This document shows, one piece after another, positions 23,453-32,712 of a stretch of DNA of 64,000 bases; positions within the stretch are counted from its first letter, which is position 1; every line of letters starts with the position of its first letter. Position numbers and translations under genes: made by a program. The notes below the pieces were generated by a model, which had not been told where the DNA came from, did no database searches, and was given only the letters and a program-made list of their open reading frames with translations. Where the stretch lies: assembly GCA_022827885.1 (NCBI GenBank), contig JAJEIP010000117.1, forward strand, positions 1-64,000, written 5' to 3'. This DNA is from Candidatus Poribacteria bacterium. Lineage in GTDB: Bacteria; Poribacteria; WGA-4E; WGA-3G.

Positions 23453-25540
23453 ATGGACGACACATTGCTGAGCGTACAGAACCTCAAAACCTATTTTCGC
23501 ACCCCCGAAGGGCTTGCCCGTGCGGTTGATGGCATCTCTTTTGACATCAAACCGAACGAAATTTTCGCACTCGTTGGGGAGTCGGGTTGTGGTAAAAGCG
23601 TCACCGCGCTCTCTCTGATTCAGCTCATCGCGCAACCTGCTGGGTTCATCGCCGACGGTGCCATCTATTATAAAGGGCAAGACATCACGGGCTTATCTGA
23701 AGTTGAGAAACGGAAGATCCAAGGCAACGACATCGCCATGATATTCCAAGAACCGATGACCAGTCTCAACCCTGTTTTCACCATCGGCAATCAAATTTCA
23801 GAGGCAATCCAGGAACATCAAGACCTTCGCGGTGCCGCCGCAAGAAATGCAGCAATTGAGATGCTCGACCGCGTCGGCATTCCGGAACCCGCTGCCCGTT
23901 ACGACGAATATCCACACCAAATGTCGGGCGGTATGAAACAGCGTGTTATGATTGCGATGGCGCTCTCCTGTCGTCCAGGACTCCTCATCGCCGATGAACC
24001 CACAACCGCGCTGGATGTCACCATACAGGCACAGATCCTCGAACTTATCCAACGCCTCCAACAGGAATTACAGATGGCAGTCCTCCTGATTACGCATGAT
24101 TTGGGGGTCGTCGCCAACATCGCTGACCGAGTTGCTGTTATGTACGCCGGAAAAATTGCTGAGATGGGGACATGGGAACAACTCTATGAGACGCCACAGC
24201 ACCCTTACACCATAAAACTCCTCGAATCCACACCGGCGCGGGATAAACGCGGAACAGCGTTGAACACAATTAGCGGCAGAGTCCCGAAAGCAACTGCGTA
24301 TAATGACGGCTGCCGATTCGCCGATCGGTGTCCAAAGGTCATGGACGGATGCGACACCATTATCCCTACGTTACATGCTGTCAACGGTAGCGAACACAGT
24401 GTTGCCTGTCATCTCTACAATCCGGAACCGCCCTTTTCGGTGCGGCTTGCAGACCCAGAACTTGCTATACAAGAGCATGCTACAGTCGTTTCAGCTACAA
24501 AACTTGAACTTGAAACAGAAGTCGTCCAACAAAGTGAAAGGGTTTCGGAGCAACCGACAGCGTCGCATCCGCAACTTCAGGTGAAGGACCTATGTGTCCA
24601 CTACCCTATTCAGAAAGGTATCTTCAAACGGACGGTCGGTTATGTTTATGCCGTTGATGACGTTACGCTTGATATCCCACGCGGCAAAACATTGGCACTC
24701 GTCGGAGAGTCTGGATCCGGCAAAACCTCCTTCGGTAAAGCGGTTCTTCAGTTGGGTGTGCCTGTCGAAGGTGACATCGTTTATGATGGCGTTAACATCG
24801 CCACGACGACCCGTCAACAGATGCATCCCTATCGGAAAAGAATGCAAATTATCTTCCAAGATCCCTACGCGTCCCTGAATCCGCGGATGCCTGTGGGTCG
24901 TATTATTCAGGAGGGGATGCAGACACACGGTATTGGTGCCTCTGACGAGGAACGACAGACACGGACCGCAGAACTGATGCTGCGAGTTGGCTTATCTCCA
25001 GATATGGTAACCCGCTATCCACACGAATTTTCCGGTGGTCAAAGACAGCGCATCGGCATTGCCCGGTGTCTTGCTGTCGATCCGGAGTTCATTGTGTGTG
25101 ACGAGGCGACCAGCGCGTTAGATGTGTCCGTGCAAGCGCAAATACTCAATCTATTGAAATCGCTACAGGTCGATTTTAATCTCTCTTACCTCTTCATCAC
25201 ACATAATCTTTCCGTTGTTGAGTACTTTGCGGATGAGGTCGCGGTGATGTACCTCGGTAGGATCGTTGAGCGTGGAACAACAGAAGAGATTTTCGATGCG
25301 CCTAAGCATCCTTATACGCGGGCACTCCTCTCCGCTGTCCCGAAGATGGATACGCAGACAGGTGTTGAAAAGATTCGATTGGAGGGGGATGTGCCTTCCC
25401 CAATCAATCGTCCAGCCGGGTGTCATTTTCATCCACGGTGCCCGGAAGTGATGCCCGTGTGTAAAGAAGAATATCCGGGTGCAACCCATTTTACACAGAC
25501 GCATTCGTGCCACTGTTACTTGTATCGGGATGCTGAGTAG
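23453..25540 (+). CDS. Fused dipeptide/oligopeptide ABC transporter ATPase (DppD-DppF type)
   Basis: This protein of about 695 aa has two full ABC domains. The first has Walker A GESGCGKS, signature MSGGMKQRV and Walker B LLIADEPTTALD. The second has GESGSGKTS, FSGGQRQRIG and FIVCDEATSALD. Each is followed by an oligopeptide-transporter C-terminal domain with a Cys cluster (CRFADRCPKVMDGC and CHFHPRCPEVMPVC). The fusion resembles GsiA/YejF-type proteins. Permease and binding-protein genes are not adjacent. ATG 23453 is chosen because conserved sequence begins there. Upstream codons overlap the promoter. Confidence 0.92.
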   Translation: MDDTLLSVQNLKTYFRTPEGLARAVDGISFDIKPNEIFALVGESGCGKSVTALSLIQLIAQPAGFIADGAIYYKGQDITGLSEVEKRKIQGNDIAMIFQEPMTSLNPVFTIGNQISEAIQEHQDLRGAAARNAAIEMLDRVGIPEPAARYDEYPHQMSGGMKQRVMIAMALSCRPGLLIADEPTTALDVTIQAQILELIQRLQQELQMAVLLITHDLGVVANIADRVAVMYAGKIAEMGTWEQLYETPQHPYTIKLLESTPARDKRGTALNTISGRVPKATAYNDGCRFADRCPKVMDGCDTIIPTLHAVNGSEHSVACHLYNPEPPFSVRLADPELAIQEHATVVSATKLELETEVVQQSERVSEQPTASHPQLQVKDLCVHYPIQKGIFKRTVGYVYAVDDVTLDIPRGKTLALVGESGSGKTSFGKAVLQLGVPVEGDIVYDGVNIATTTRQQMHPYRKRMQIIFQDPYASLNPRMPVGRIIQEGMQTHGIGASDEERQTRTAELMLRVGLSPDMVTRYPHEFSGGQRQRIGIARCLAVDPEFIVCDEATSALDVSVQAQILNLLKSLQVDFNLSYLFITHNLSVVEYFADEVAVMYLGRIVERGTTEEIFDAPKHPYTRALLSAVPKMDTQTGVEKIRLEGDVPSPINRPAGCHFHPRCPEVMPVCKEEYPGATHFTQTHSCHCYLYRDAE

Positions 25541-25543
25541 TGT

Positions 25544-25613
25544 GGCGAGGTTAGAAACCTCGCCTACCGTTGGATTTTCGCCAGGCCTGGTAGGTGCAGT
25601 TTCTAACCGCACC
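25544..25613. repeat. Pair of palindrome family A copies after the dpp ATPase gene
   Basis: The first copy is GGCGAGGTT-AGA-AACCTCGCC (25544-25564), a perfect 9-bp stem. The second is GGTGCAGTT-TCT-AACCGCACC (25593-25613) in opposite orientation, with one mismatch. They could form an extended cruciform or act as REP-like transcript ends. There is no T-tail. Confidence 0.8.
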
Positions 25614-25676
25614 GGGCATACTACAATAGCGGTGAACGCTTTTACACAATCGCTTGCTACCCTGCCTGCAAACGAA

Positions 25677-25700
25677 CAAACCGCAAGGTAAAATCAAAAA
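25677..25700 (+). promoter_or_regulatory. Repeat-B-like ribosome-binding region of mutL
   Basis: AACCGCAAGGTAAAATCAAAAA directly precedes the mutL ATG at 25701. It matches the tail of repeat family B. Only the tail is present here. Confidence 0.55.
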
Positions 25701-27590
25701 ATGCCAAAAATTAAAATACTCTCCGCAGATGTTGCCAATAAGATCGCCGCAGGCGAGGTCGTCGAGCGTCCTGCATCCGTCGTCAAAGAACTCATTGAAA
25801 ACGCCATAGATGCAGAAAGCACCTCCATCCGCGTCGAGATTCGGGCAGGCGGGAAACGTCTTATCCGTGTATCTGATAACGGTATCGGTATGCAACGCGA
25901 GGACGCACTGCTCGCCTTAGAGCGCCATGCAACGAGCAAAGTGAATCGTATTGAGGACCTTGAGCGTATTTACACCTTTGGGTTCCGCGGGGAGGCTCTC
26001 GCAAGTATCGCCTCCGTGTCCCAATTTGAACTCCTCACTCGCACGGCTGACGCGCTTGAAGGAACGAAGGTGGACGTTGAGGGCGGCGTTTTCCGGTCTG
26101 TGCAGGAGAGCGGATGTTCCCCCGGCACCCACATGTCCATCAACAACCTCTTTTACAATGTTCCGGCACGCCTGAAATTCCTCAAAACCGATACGACTGA
26201 GATGAACCATATCACGAATCAGGTGACATGGGCGGCACTTGCGCATCCGAAAATCCACTTTTCGCTGACGCACAACGGCAGATCAATACTTGATGTCCGT
26301 TCCTGTGATTCATACCTCGAACGCGTTCGCCTCCTCTACGGCAGAGAGTTCGCCGAAAATCTCATCGAATTTACAGAGGCACTGCCCGACCTGAAGATGT
26401 ATGGTCTGCTCGGTAAACCCGAATTTACGAAGCCGAACCGAGAATATCAACTCTTTTTCCTCAATCAGCGACCGATACGCAGCCGTATCATCGGCGCAGC
26501 ATTGACAGAAGCACTTAATGCCATGGTTGCCAAAGACAGGCAGCCTGTTGCGCTCCTTTTCCTGACACTGGAACCCGAGACGGTCGATGTAAATGTGCAT
26601 CCCGCCAAAATCGAGGTGCGCTTTCGGAACGAGCGGACGATTTATAGTGGCGTCGTCCGGATGCTCCGTGATGCGCTCCATAAAACAAAATATATCCCCA
26701 AAATTGAAACCCCTATTGAATCGACGCACGCCGAGGGAGATACTGAAAACCGTGATGTCAGTCGGTCGCACCGGGTTCCCTCACTGGGTTCCCTATCGGG
26801 TCTTGGAAGGGGACAACGAACAGCACCTATCCCACAGGTGCAGCGCGGGCAAACACCGTCTGTCACACCACAGGCGACAGAGAACAGAGATGAGGCTTCG
26901 GAAGCGCAAACGCCGTCTACGCAGCACGGGCAAGGTAACCTCGCCCCTACGATCGTTGTGCAGCCACCACAGCAGCAAGTGTCTGATGATGCAAATCTCA
27001 GTCTGCTTGACTTCGAGAATGTCCAACTCAAGACGAACCTCTTTAAAACCTACATTGTCGTTGAGGCGGGAGATAAAATCTTCTTCATTGACCAGCATGT
27101 TGCTGCTGAACGCGTCCTTTATGAACGTTTCGTCAACCAAGTGGAAACCGATGGGATTCCTGTGCAGGGGTTGCTACTGCCGGTGACTTTAGAAGTCACA
27201 CCGCAGCAGCTCGGGGTCCTCAAAATTCACGGCGACATCTTCAAGAAACTCGGCTTCGATCTGGAGGAGTTCGGTGGGAATACTATCCTCATTCGTGCGA
27301 TCCCGTCGCCGTTACCCACGCGTATTGCCGCGCAGACCGTTACGGATCTACTTGACAAACTCCCGGAAGTCCCCCATACCGATGTCCAAATCCCAGAGGC
27401 GATGGACAACGCTCTGGTAACGCTCGCCTGCAAATCGGCTGTCAAAGCCGGGGATACATTGGATACGAAAGAGATGATGAACCTCATCAAGGAGTTGTCT
27501 GAGGCGAAACTCCCGTTCAATTGTCCGCACTCCCGTCCTATTATCGTCGAGATGGGGCGCGATGAATTGGAACGCCGATTCCACCGGTAG
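25701..27590 (+). CDS. mutL: DNA mismatch repair protein MutL
   Basis: This 629-aa protein couples mismatch recognition by MutS to strand incision. The N-terminal GHKL ATPase has ELIENAIDA, DNGIGM and TFGFRGEALASI, and VDVNVHPAKIEVRF closes the transducer domain. The C-terminal domain has DQHVAAERVLYE, close to the endonuclease motif DQHA-x2-E-x4-E, plus CPHSRP. This suggests a nicking MutL as in bacteria without MutH. The linker (about 350-435) is low in complexity and contains a family C repeat. A Dam-type methylase gene does occur at 49260-50095 but is frameshifted. Confidence 0.95.
   Translation: MPKIKILSADVANKIAAGEVVERPASVVKELIENAIDAESTSIRVEIRAGGKRLIRVSDNGIGMQREDALLALERHATSKVNRIEDLERIYTFGFRGEALASIASVSQFELLTRTADALEGTKVDVEGGVFRSVQESGCSPGTHMSINNLFYNVPARLKFLKTDTTEMNHITNQVTWAALAHPKIHFSLTHNGRSILDVRSCDSYLERVRLLYGREFAENLIEFTEALPDLKMYGLLGKPEFTKPNREYQLFFLNQRPIRSRIIGAALTEALNAMVAKDRQPVALLFLTLEPETVDVNVHPAKIEVRFRNERTIYSGVVRMLRDALHKTKYIPKIETPIESTHAEGDTENRDVSRSHRVPSLGSLSGLGRGQRTAPIPQVQRGQTPSVTPQATENRDEASEAQTPSTQHGQGNLAPTIVVQPPQQQVSDDANLSLLDFENVQLKTNLFKTYIVVEAGDKIFFIDQHVAAERVLYERFVNQVETDGIPVQGLLLPVTLEVTPQQLGVLKIHGDIFKKLGFDLEEFGGNTILIRAIPSPLPTRIAAQTVTDLLDKLPEVPHTDVQIPEAMDNALVTLACKSAVKAGDTLDTKEMMNLIKELSEAKLPFNCPHSRPIIVEMGRDELERRFHR
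26926..26950 (+). repeat. Dispersed repeat family C in the mutL linker
   Basis: The segment is CACGGGCAAGGTAACCTCG-CCCCTAC. It shares GGGnnnGGTAACC and GCCCCTAC with the copy at 13001-13029 and lies in the variable linker, in frame (HGQGNLAPT). Confidence 0.5.
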
Positions 27591-27626
27591 TATCTAACAG
27601 GTCGCGCCTACAAATGAAATTATTGC

Positions 27627-27656
27627 TTGACAGCCATCAGCTACTGCTGTTAAAAT
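27627..27656 (+). promoter_or_regulatory. Putative promoter of the small coiled-coil gene
   Basis: TTGACA (27627-27632), an 18-nt spacer and TAAAAT (27651-27656) are followed by GAAGGAGGG and the ATG at 27677. Confidence 0.6.
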
Positions 27657-27676
27657 ATAACGAAGGAGGGATTTCC

Positions 27677-27976
27677 ATGGCAAATCATTTCAACGATCTA
27701 CTGCTTCAGACCCTAAAACAGATAAACGTCCGCTTGGATCGCCTTGATGGACGTATGGATCGCCTTGATGGACGTATGGATCGTTTGATGGAAACAAAAG
27801 CCGATCAAACAGCCCTCGACGCGACGAACGAAAAATTGGACAGCCTTAGCGAAAAGGTTGATGACCTCGGACGACGTATGGGACGTCTCGAGGGCGGGAT
27901 TGGAACTCTCAAATGGATCATTGGGGCTGAAGTCGCCGTTATCGGTGTGATTCTCGCCTTCATTAAAGCGTGTTAG
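27677..27976 (+). CDS. Small coiled-coil protein with C-terminal membrane segment
   Basis: This 99-aa protein is built of heptads (VRLDRLDGRMDRLDGRMDRL, then LDSLSEKVDDLGRRMGRLEG). It ends in one hydrophobic helix (WIIGAEVAVIGVILAFIKAC). A 21-bp unit is exactly repeated at 27738-27758 and 27759-27779, adding one 7-residue heptad. The layout resembles XhlA/DUF1640-like tail-anchored proteins, but I do not recognise a specific family. ATG 27677 is chosen for the GGAGGG 6-11 nt upstream and the promoter just before. Confidence 0.7.
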   Translation: MANHFNDLLLQTLKQINVRLDRLDGRMDRLDGRMDRLMETKADQTALDATNEKLDSLSEKVDDLGRRMGRLEGGIGTLKWIIGAEVAVIGVILAFIKAC

Positions 27977-28273
27977 CGGTTCTCTTCTACGCACTTTCAG
28001 GCAGTTTTTTCTATCCTACCGATCCCCGGAATCTTGGTTCAGACGATGTACCCTCCGACCTAAAATATTCCATAAAAATACTGATACGATACGTTAATTT
28101 CGTTTTCACACCTGTTTTTCACGGAGAAACGGTATAGTGTGTTTTGGCGACCCACGTCACGCCTACGTCCGCAAAAACCTCCGTGAAGCCTCCCTTCAGA
28201 AAATTCCATAGTCAGATATACAATTTTCTCCATGTTCACCTTTTCTGACGTGAAATCTGTCTTTAATAACAGG
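27977..28273. other. Intergenic region downstream of two convergent genes
   Basis: About 300 nt hold no convincing gene. A loose inverted pair (TTTTTCACGGAG near 28112, CTCCGTGAAG near 28180) is the only structure seen. Confidence 0.4.
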
Positions 28274-30163
28274 TCAAGACACCCACACAGCCATCTGTCC
28301 CGCACCGCGATTGCACCATGCGTAATAGGGAATCGCCGTAACATCTGTGCGTTTCAAAGTAGGTTTTGAACGTAGATAGAGGTTATCTCCCCAATCTGCG
28401 GTGTCAAGAACTGTTCCTGAACCGTGGATGCGGGTAACACCGCCCAAGAGTTCACTGTCAAACGCTGCTTCTAAGGGGGCACCCTCTACCAGTGCCAACG
28501 TCTGAAAAACGCCATCGGGATTGTCCACATCTTCAAAACAGTAGACCAGAGGACCGCGGCGCAAAGCGAACCGTCCAAGATTTTCTTTCACAAGCGGATG
28601 TGCATAAACTCGCTCGATGGGCATAGCGAGTCTCAAATCAATGGTATCCTTTGCCTGCCATTGCCGCACAATTGAGAGGTACCCGTTAGGGTTTGTTTCT
28701 GGCGTGTGAACTGCTCCGTTAACGCGCACTTCAAAGGCGTCACACCACGCTGGGATGCGTAAATTCAATCCGAACCTTACAGGTGTTTCAGGATCCACCG
28801 TTATCTTGACCTCACCCGACCACGGATAATCCGTTTCTTGCGTCACTTTCACTGCGACATCTCCGGCAACAGTTGCGTCAGCGGTGCCACCGATATATAA
28901 GTTCACCCATACGCCTTCATCCGATTCGCAGTATGCATACTGCCCGACTGAGGCGAGCAGTCGCGCAATATTCGGCGGGCAACATGCGCAGCCGAACCAT
29001 TCGTGCCGATGCCGACCGCCGTGGCTTGCCAATGGATTCTGATAGAAGAAGCCCGTGCCATCAAGCGAGATACCAGAGAGCGCACCGTTGTAAAGTGCCG
29101 TCTCCAATACATCAACAAAGCGGGATTCACCGCGCAATAGGAACATTCGGTGTGCCCAAAATATCAGTCCGATAGACGCGCATGTTTCGGCGTAGGCAGA
29201 GACGTTTGGCAACTCATAGTCGTTCGTGAAACCTTCATTGTGTCCAGAGGGCCCCACACCACCGGTGACATATAGGCGTTTCTCTGTTACGTTCCGCCAT
29301 AGTGTTTCCAGTGCGTTTACAATTGCGGTATCACCTGTCTGGTGTGCGATGTCGGCAGCGGCACTGTAAAGATACATTGCCCGGACGGCATGTCCGACAC
29401 ACTCTGTTTGTTCCTGTATTGGGAGATGTGCTTGTGCGTAATGTCCCTCAAATTCTCCATCGCGCGTAAAATGATGTTGATACGCCTCAAGTCCACCCGG
29501 AATATCCGGATTCTCTAATTCCTTTTCAAAAACCGAGGGAGAATGTCCACGTCGGGTGACAAAGTATTCGGCGAGTGCCGAGTAGCGTCTTTCCCCTGTA
29601 ACACCCGCCAATTTCACGAGCGCAAGCTCAATACCTTCATGTCCGGGGAGTCCGTCCCGTTTATCGGGTCCAAAGATACTGTCGATGAGGTCTGCGAATC
29701 GGCACGCAACGTCAAGGAGAATACTCTTTCCAGTGGCTTGATAATGCGCCACGGCTGCTTCAAATAGGTGCCCGGCACAGTAGAGTTCGTGCATGATACC
29801 GAGGTTTTGCCACCGCTTCGTCGGTTCGACCAGCGTAAAATAGGTGTTCAGATACCCATCAGACTGTTGACTGGCGGCGATCTTTGCGATGACCGCGTCC
29901 AGATCGGATTCCCAGTCTGGGTTCGGATGTGTCTGAAGTGTATACGATGCCGCCTCTACCCATTTATGGACATCGGAATCGTTAAAGAAAATACCTTCAA
30001 ATTCGCCAGACATCAAGCCAGAGGCTTTCGCGAAGTTATCGATCCGACCCGTTGTTCGGCACTGTGCCAATTCGTGCGGGATCGTTACCTCGGAATTCGT
30101 CTGCTGCCGAGGTCCCCAGAACCGGTCGCGAATCGTAACAGCCGTGAACGGAAGAGTTCTCAA
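28274..30163 (-). CDS. Glycoside hydrolase family 127-like (beta-L-arabinofuranosidase, DUF1680)
   Basis: This protein of about 629 aa matches the family through RDRFWGPRQQTN at the N-terminus, GIFFNDSDVHKWVEAASY, QQSDGYLNTYF, HNEGFTNDYELPNVSAYAETCASIG and the Cys-rich HEWFGCACCPPNIARLL, which holds the zinc-Cys active-site region of GH127. The family removes beta-L-arabinofuranose from plant-type or glycoprotein glycans. No signal peptide is present. A TTG start at 30161-30163 with GAGGG upstream fits the family N-terminus. The longer ATG frame overlaps the preceding lipoprotein gene by 109 nt and is unlikely. Confidence 0.85.
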   Translation of the reverse strand: MRTLPFTAVTIRDRFWGPRQQTNSEVTIPHELAQCRTTGRIDNFAKASGLMSGEFEGIFFNDSDVHKWVEAASYTLQTHPNPDWESDLDAVIAKIAASQQSDGYLNTYFTLVEPTKRWQNLGIMHELYCAGHLFEAAVAHYQATGKSILLDVACRFADLIDSIFGPDKRDGLPGHEGIELALVKLAGVTGERRYSALAEYFVTRRGHSPSVFEKELENPDIPGGLEAYQHHFTRDGEFEGHYAQAHLPIQEQTECVGHAVRAMYLYSAAADIAHQTGDTAIVNALETLWRNVTEKRLYVTGGVGPSGHNEGFTNDYELPNVSAYAETCASIGLIFWAHRMFLLRGESRFVDVLETALYNGALSGISLDGTGFFYQNPLASHGGRHRHEWFGCACCPPNIARLLASVGQYAYCESDEGVWVNLYIGGTADATVAGDVAVKVTQETDYPWSGEVKITVDPETPVRFGLNLRIPAWCDAFEVRVNGAVHTPETNPNGYLSIVRQWQAKDTIDLRLAMPIERVYAHPLVKENLGRFALRRGPLVYCFEDVDNPDGVFQTLALVEGAPLEAAFDSELLGGVTRIHGSGTVLDTADWGDNLYLRSKPTLKRTDVTAIPYYAWCNRGAGQMAVWVS

Positions 30164-30183
30164 AATTTTATCCCTCGTTCTCT

Positions 30184-30870
30184 TTAGCGACTTCTCACAC
30201 CAATCCCTTGGAATGCCTCTGTCGGTAGGTATCTCCCTAACACCCTCTGAACGTCTATGTCCGAGAGTTGTTGTGGTGTGATTAGAACACATTTGCTCCG
30301 TGAGACTTTACGCCAGGATGCCTCAAAATCCGTATAACTCAATCGACGTTTATTAAGGCTCATCGGATTCTGGAGCGACATTTCGCTCAATTGGTCGTTG
30401 TAATCGGACAATATTACGATCTCGGGGGTTCGTCCTTGGAATTGGATCATCACAATAGGGGGCCATCCTTTCGCAACAAATGCCTTTAGGACATCGAGCG
30501 AACAGTTGGAGATGATGGCAAGATTTTGTACCCGACTGCGGGTCGTTGCGTAGAAATCATCGAGGGCACCTCTGCTCCCAACGCGCGGGGGTTCTTTGAA
30601 AGCGTTTCTGACGTAGGGCATTTTTTGTAACTGGATCGTAGCACTTTCAGGTAAACTCGCTTCGCTCGCTCCGGACGCTTGGCTCGTGTTCCTTTCCGCA
30701 GCGGCGAGTGCCGTTTCCGGGACGTGGTATTCCCCTTGCGGTGGCGGACCACAGTTTATTGCCAGCAGCACGAACACAAGTGCGGCAACGCAAGCGCGCA
30801 CGGTTGAATATGACGAACCCTTAAGTAACTCTTGACGAAATCCTCTTAAATACGACAGGTAATGTTTCAT
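30184..30870 (-). CDS. Putative lipoprotein with C39-peptidase-like fold
   Basis: This 228-aa protein has a hydrophobic signal ending in LLAINC, a poor but possible lipobox. A low-complexity stretch follows, rich in Ala, Ser and Glu. The C-terminal 130 residues (SNCSLDVLKAFVAKGWPPIVMIQ, EIVILSDYND, SYTDFEASWRK, CVLITPQQL) recall the bacteriocin-processing C39-like family. The usual catalytic His before the VxLxGYDD-like strand is not evident, so it may be non-catalytic. It ends 20 nt before the GH127 start and is probably co-transcribed with it. The function is not known. Confidence 0.6.
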   Translation of the reverse strand: MKHYLSYLRGFRQELLKGSSYSTVRACVAALVFVLLAINCGPPPQGEYHVPETALAAAERNTSQASGASEASLPESATIQLQKMPYVRNAFKEPPRVGSRGALDDFYATTRSRVQNLAIISNCSLDVLKAFVAKGWPPIVMIQFQGRTPEIVILSDYNDQLSEMSLQNPMSLNKRRLSYTDFEASWRKVSRSKCVLITPQQLSDIDVQRVLGRYLPTEAFQGIGVRSR

Positions 30871-30929
30871 GGTTCATTCCTCCTGACATGTAGAAACGGC
30901 TTGCGTGAGATATGGTTTACGTCTTGTTC

Positions 30930-31949
30930 TTAATCAATCTTAACCGCGACTTCCCGTTTTTCCTTCCACGATTCCACAATAGCTTCCGTAATCCGTAACG
31001 CTTGCAAACCATCTCTGCCCGTTGGTGCAGGCGACTGATCGGTGAGTAAATCATCGACGAGGGCGGCCACCCGTAAGGCGAATGTTCCATTAAACGCAAG
31101 TTGTTCGTCTCTAAAAATGGAGGGACGGTATTCTTCGACGACCTGATTATCCCGTCTCATCAAAGTCGCTCGTGTCAAAACATTATCAACGACGATTTCG
31201 CCATCGGAACCACAGATTTCGAGTCGCTCGATTGGGTGAATAAAATCGCTATCCCAACTTGCCATCAATGTAGCGACGGTTTCTGTTTCATAACGGAAAG
31301 AAATCGCCATGCTGGTATAACATGCATCTTCGCCTTCCCGCGCTTCGTGTTGCCGCGGTTTCGCCATTTGTACACACACGGCGACAATTTCGCCGCCAAA
31401 CCATCGAAGTAGGTCAATTGCGTGCGTTTCCAGTTCATAAAGCAGGTAATATTCGCCTTTCCACGTTGAGGCGGGTCCCCCTTGCGATAATTTCATATCC
31501 AAGTAGTAAGTCTGCCCGATGGCACCGGCATCGAACCATTTGCGTGCCTGAACATATCCGGGGGCGAATCGGCGGTTGTAGTCGATGGCAAGGTAGACCC
31601 CTTTTTCGTCTGCCTTTGCGACCATCTGCTCTGCTTCATCAATGTAAAGGGACAATGGTTTTTCAGAGATAACGTGTTTCCCGGCTTCCAGACATTCCAT
31701 CACAGGTTCAAAGTGCAGATAATCCGCGGTTACAACGTCTACGAGGTCACACTCTTCATTCGCAAGCATCTCTTTGATGGAAGGGTACCACTTCTCTATA
31801 CCGAGTTCTTCAGCACGTGCCTTCGCTTTAGCAGTGTCTATATCGCATACCGCCACCAATTCCGCACCCGGATGCTGAATATACCCCAGTTGATGACGAT
31901 GCCCGATGCCACCGCACCCAACCGCTGCTACTTTCAGTTTCCCTGCCAT
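30930..31949 (-). CDS. Gfo/Idh/MocA family NAD(P)-dependent oxidoreductase
   Basis: This protein of about 339 aa has a Rossmann start (LKVAAVGCGGIGHRHQLGY), the catalytic EKP motif (HVISEKPLSL) and the typical C-terminal beta-sheet domain. Members oxidise or reduce sugars, inositols and similar substrates. The substrate here is not readable. ATG 31949 has GGAGAATACAATC upstream. The longer upstream frame from 32039 adds unconserved sequence. Confidence 0.88.
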   Translation of the reverse strand: MAGKLKVAAVGCGGIGHRHQLGYIQHPGAELVAVCDIDTAKAKARAEELGIEKWYPSIKEMLANEECDLVDVVTADYLHFEPVMECLEAGKHVISEKPLSLYIDEAEQMVAKADEKGVYLAIDYNRRFAPGYVQARKWFDAGAIGQTYYLDMKLSQGGPASTWKGEYYLLYELETHAIDLLRWFGGEIVAVCVQMAKPRQHEAREGEDACYTSMAISFRYETETVATLMASWDSDFIHPIERLEICGSDGEIVVDNVLTRATLMRRDNQVVEEYRPSIFRDEQLAFNGTFALRVAALVDDLLTDQSPAPTGRDGLQALRITEAIVESWKEKREVAVKID

Positions 31950-32138
31950 GATTGTATTCTCCTTTACGCGCTGGGACGCGTCATGAGCATAGTCTGCTCT
32001 TACCAAAGTTCTGATGGAGACTGACAACCTTCTACTCAAAACTTTGCTTCTGTATATTGTAGTGGCTTACAAATTTCGACCTAAAGATATGATATACAAT
32101 GCAAAAAAAAATAACAAGGGAAATTTTCCAAGGGTCTA

Positions 32139-32168
32139 TTGCGAAAGGAGTCATTTTTGTGGTATACT
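32139..32168 (+). promoter_or_regulatory. Putative promoter of the InsA-like gene
   Basis: TTGCGA (32139-32144), an 18-nt spacer and TATACT (32163-32168), with extended TGG, lie 34 nt before the ATG. GAGGGAGGG serves as the ribosome-binding site. Confidence 0.55.
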
Positions 32169-32202
32169 GTTTCCTATTACATTTTGAGGGAGGGACACCG
32201 CG

Positions 32203-32619
32203 ATGAACTGTCCGCGCTGCAAACGGAAAGATGCCGTCAAAAATGGGAAAGCCAGGGAACGCCAACGCTATAAATGTAAATCTTGTGGATTCCAGTTTAC
32301 ACGGTTTACCGCCCGTGGGAGACCGCCATGGCAGAGAGCCTTAGCGGTGTTTCTATACTGTCGCGGGATTTCTATCAGCACCATCGCGCGAAAGTTTTCA
32401 GTATCGCCGAGTACCGTCTTCAAATGGATTCGGAAGTTTGGCACACCTCTCGGACCTACCCCTGAATCCGACGCAGAGGGGGCGGTTCTTCTTGATGAAG
32501 TTGAAATAGCGAAGTATCTGAAGACGCAGAGCGAAAACTGCGACTCTGGAAAGATTTTTGTCGTCATACCCGAAGACGTATCATCTGAGGATGTAATCGT
32601 CAGCATAAAACGAGATTGA
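32203..32619 (+). CDS. IS1 InsA-like zinc-ribbon and helix-turn-helix protein, solo
   Basis: This 138-aa protein has an N-terminal zinc ribbon (Cys3, Cys6, Cys25, Cys28; CPRCKRKDAVKNGK, YKCKSCGFQFTR) and a helix-turn-helix (GISISTIARKFSVSPSTVFKWIRKFG), as in InsA of IS1. The C-terminal 50 residues do not look like a transposase. No DDE transposase gene or IS1 inverted repeats lie nearby, and the gene has its own promoter. It may be a domesticated DNA-binding regulator. Confidence 0.7.
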   Translation: MNCPRCKRKDAVKNGKARERQRYKCKSCGFQFTRFTARGRPPWQRALAVFLYCRGISISTIARKFSVSPSTVFKWIRKFGTPLGPTPESDAEGAVLLDEVEIAKYLKTQSENCDSGKIFVVIPEDVSSEDVIVSIKRD

Positions 32620-32712
32620 TTCCCATCCTAAAATATCCAAAACTGAAAGGGTCTTGGCTCTGCTATGATACTGTCTCACTTAAGACGGAATAGACACAGA
32701 ATGGAGGAAAAA

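Noticed and set aside
27738-27779. 21-bp direct repeats as a CRISPR or satellite
   Set aside because: They encode heptads of a coiled coil and have no spacers.
28060-28344. 94-codon minus-strand frame after the GH127 gene
   Set aside because: It overlaps the GH127 C-terminus, starts without a ribosome-binding site and has no family features.
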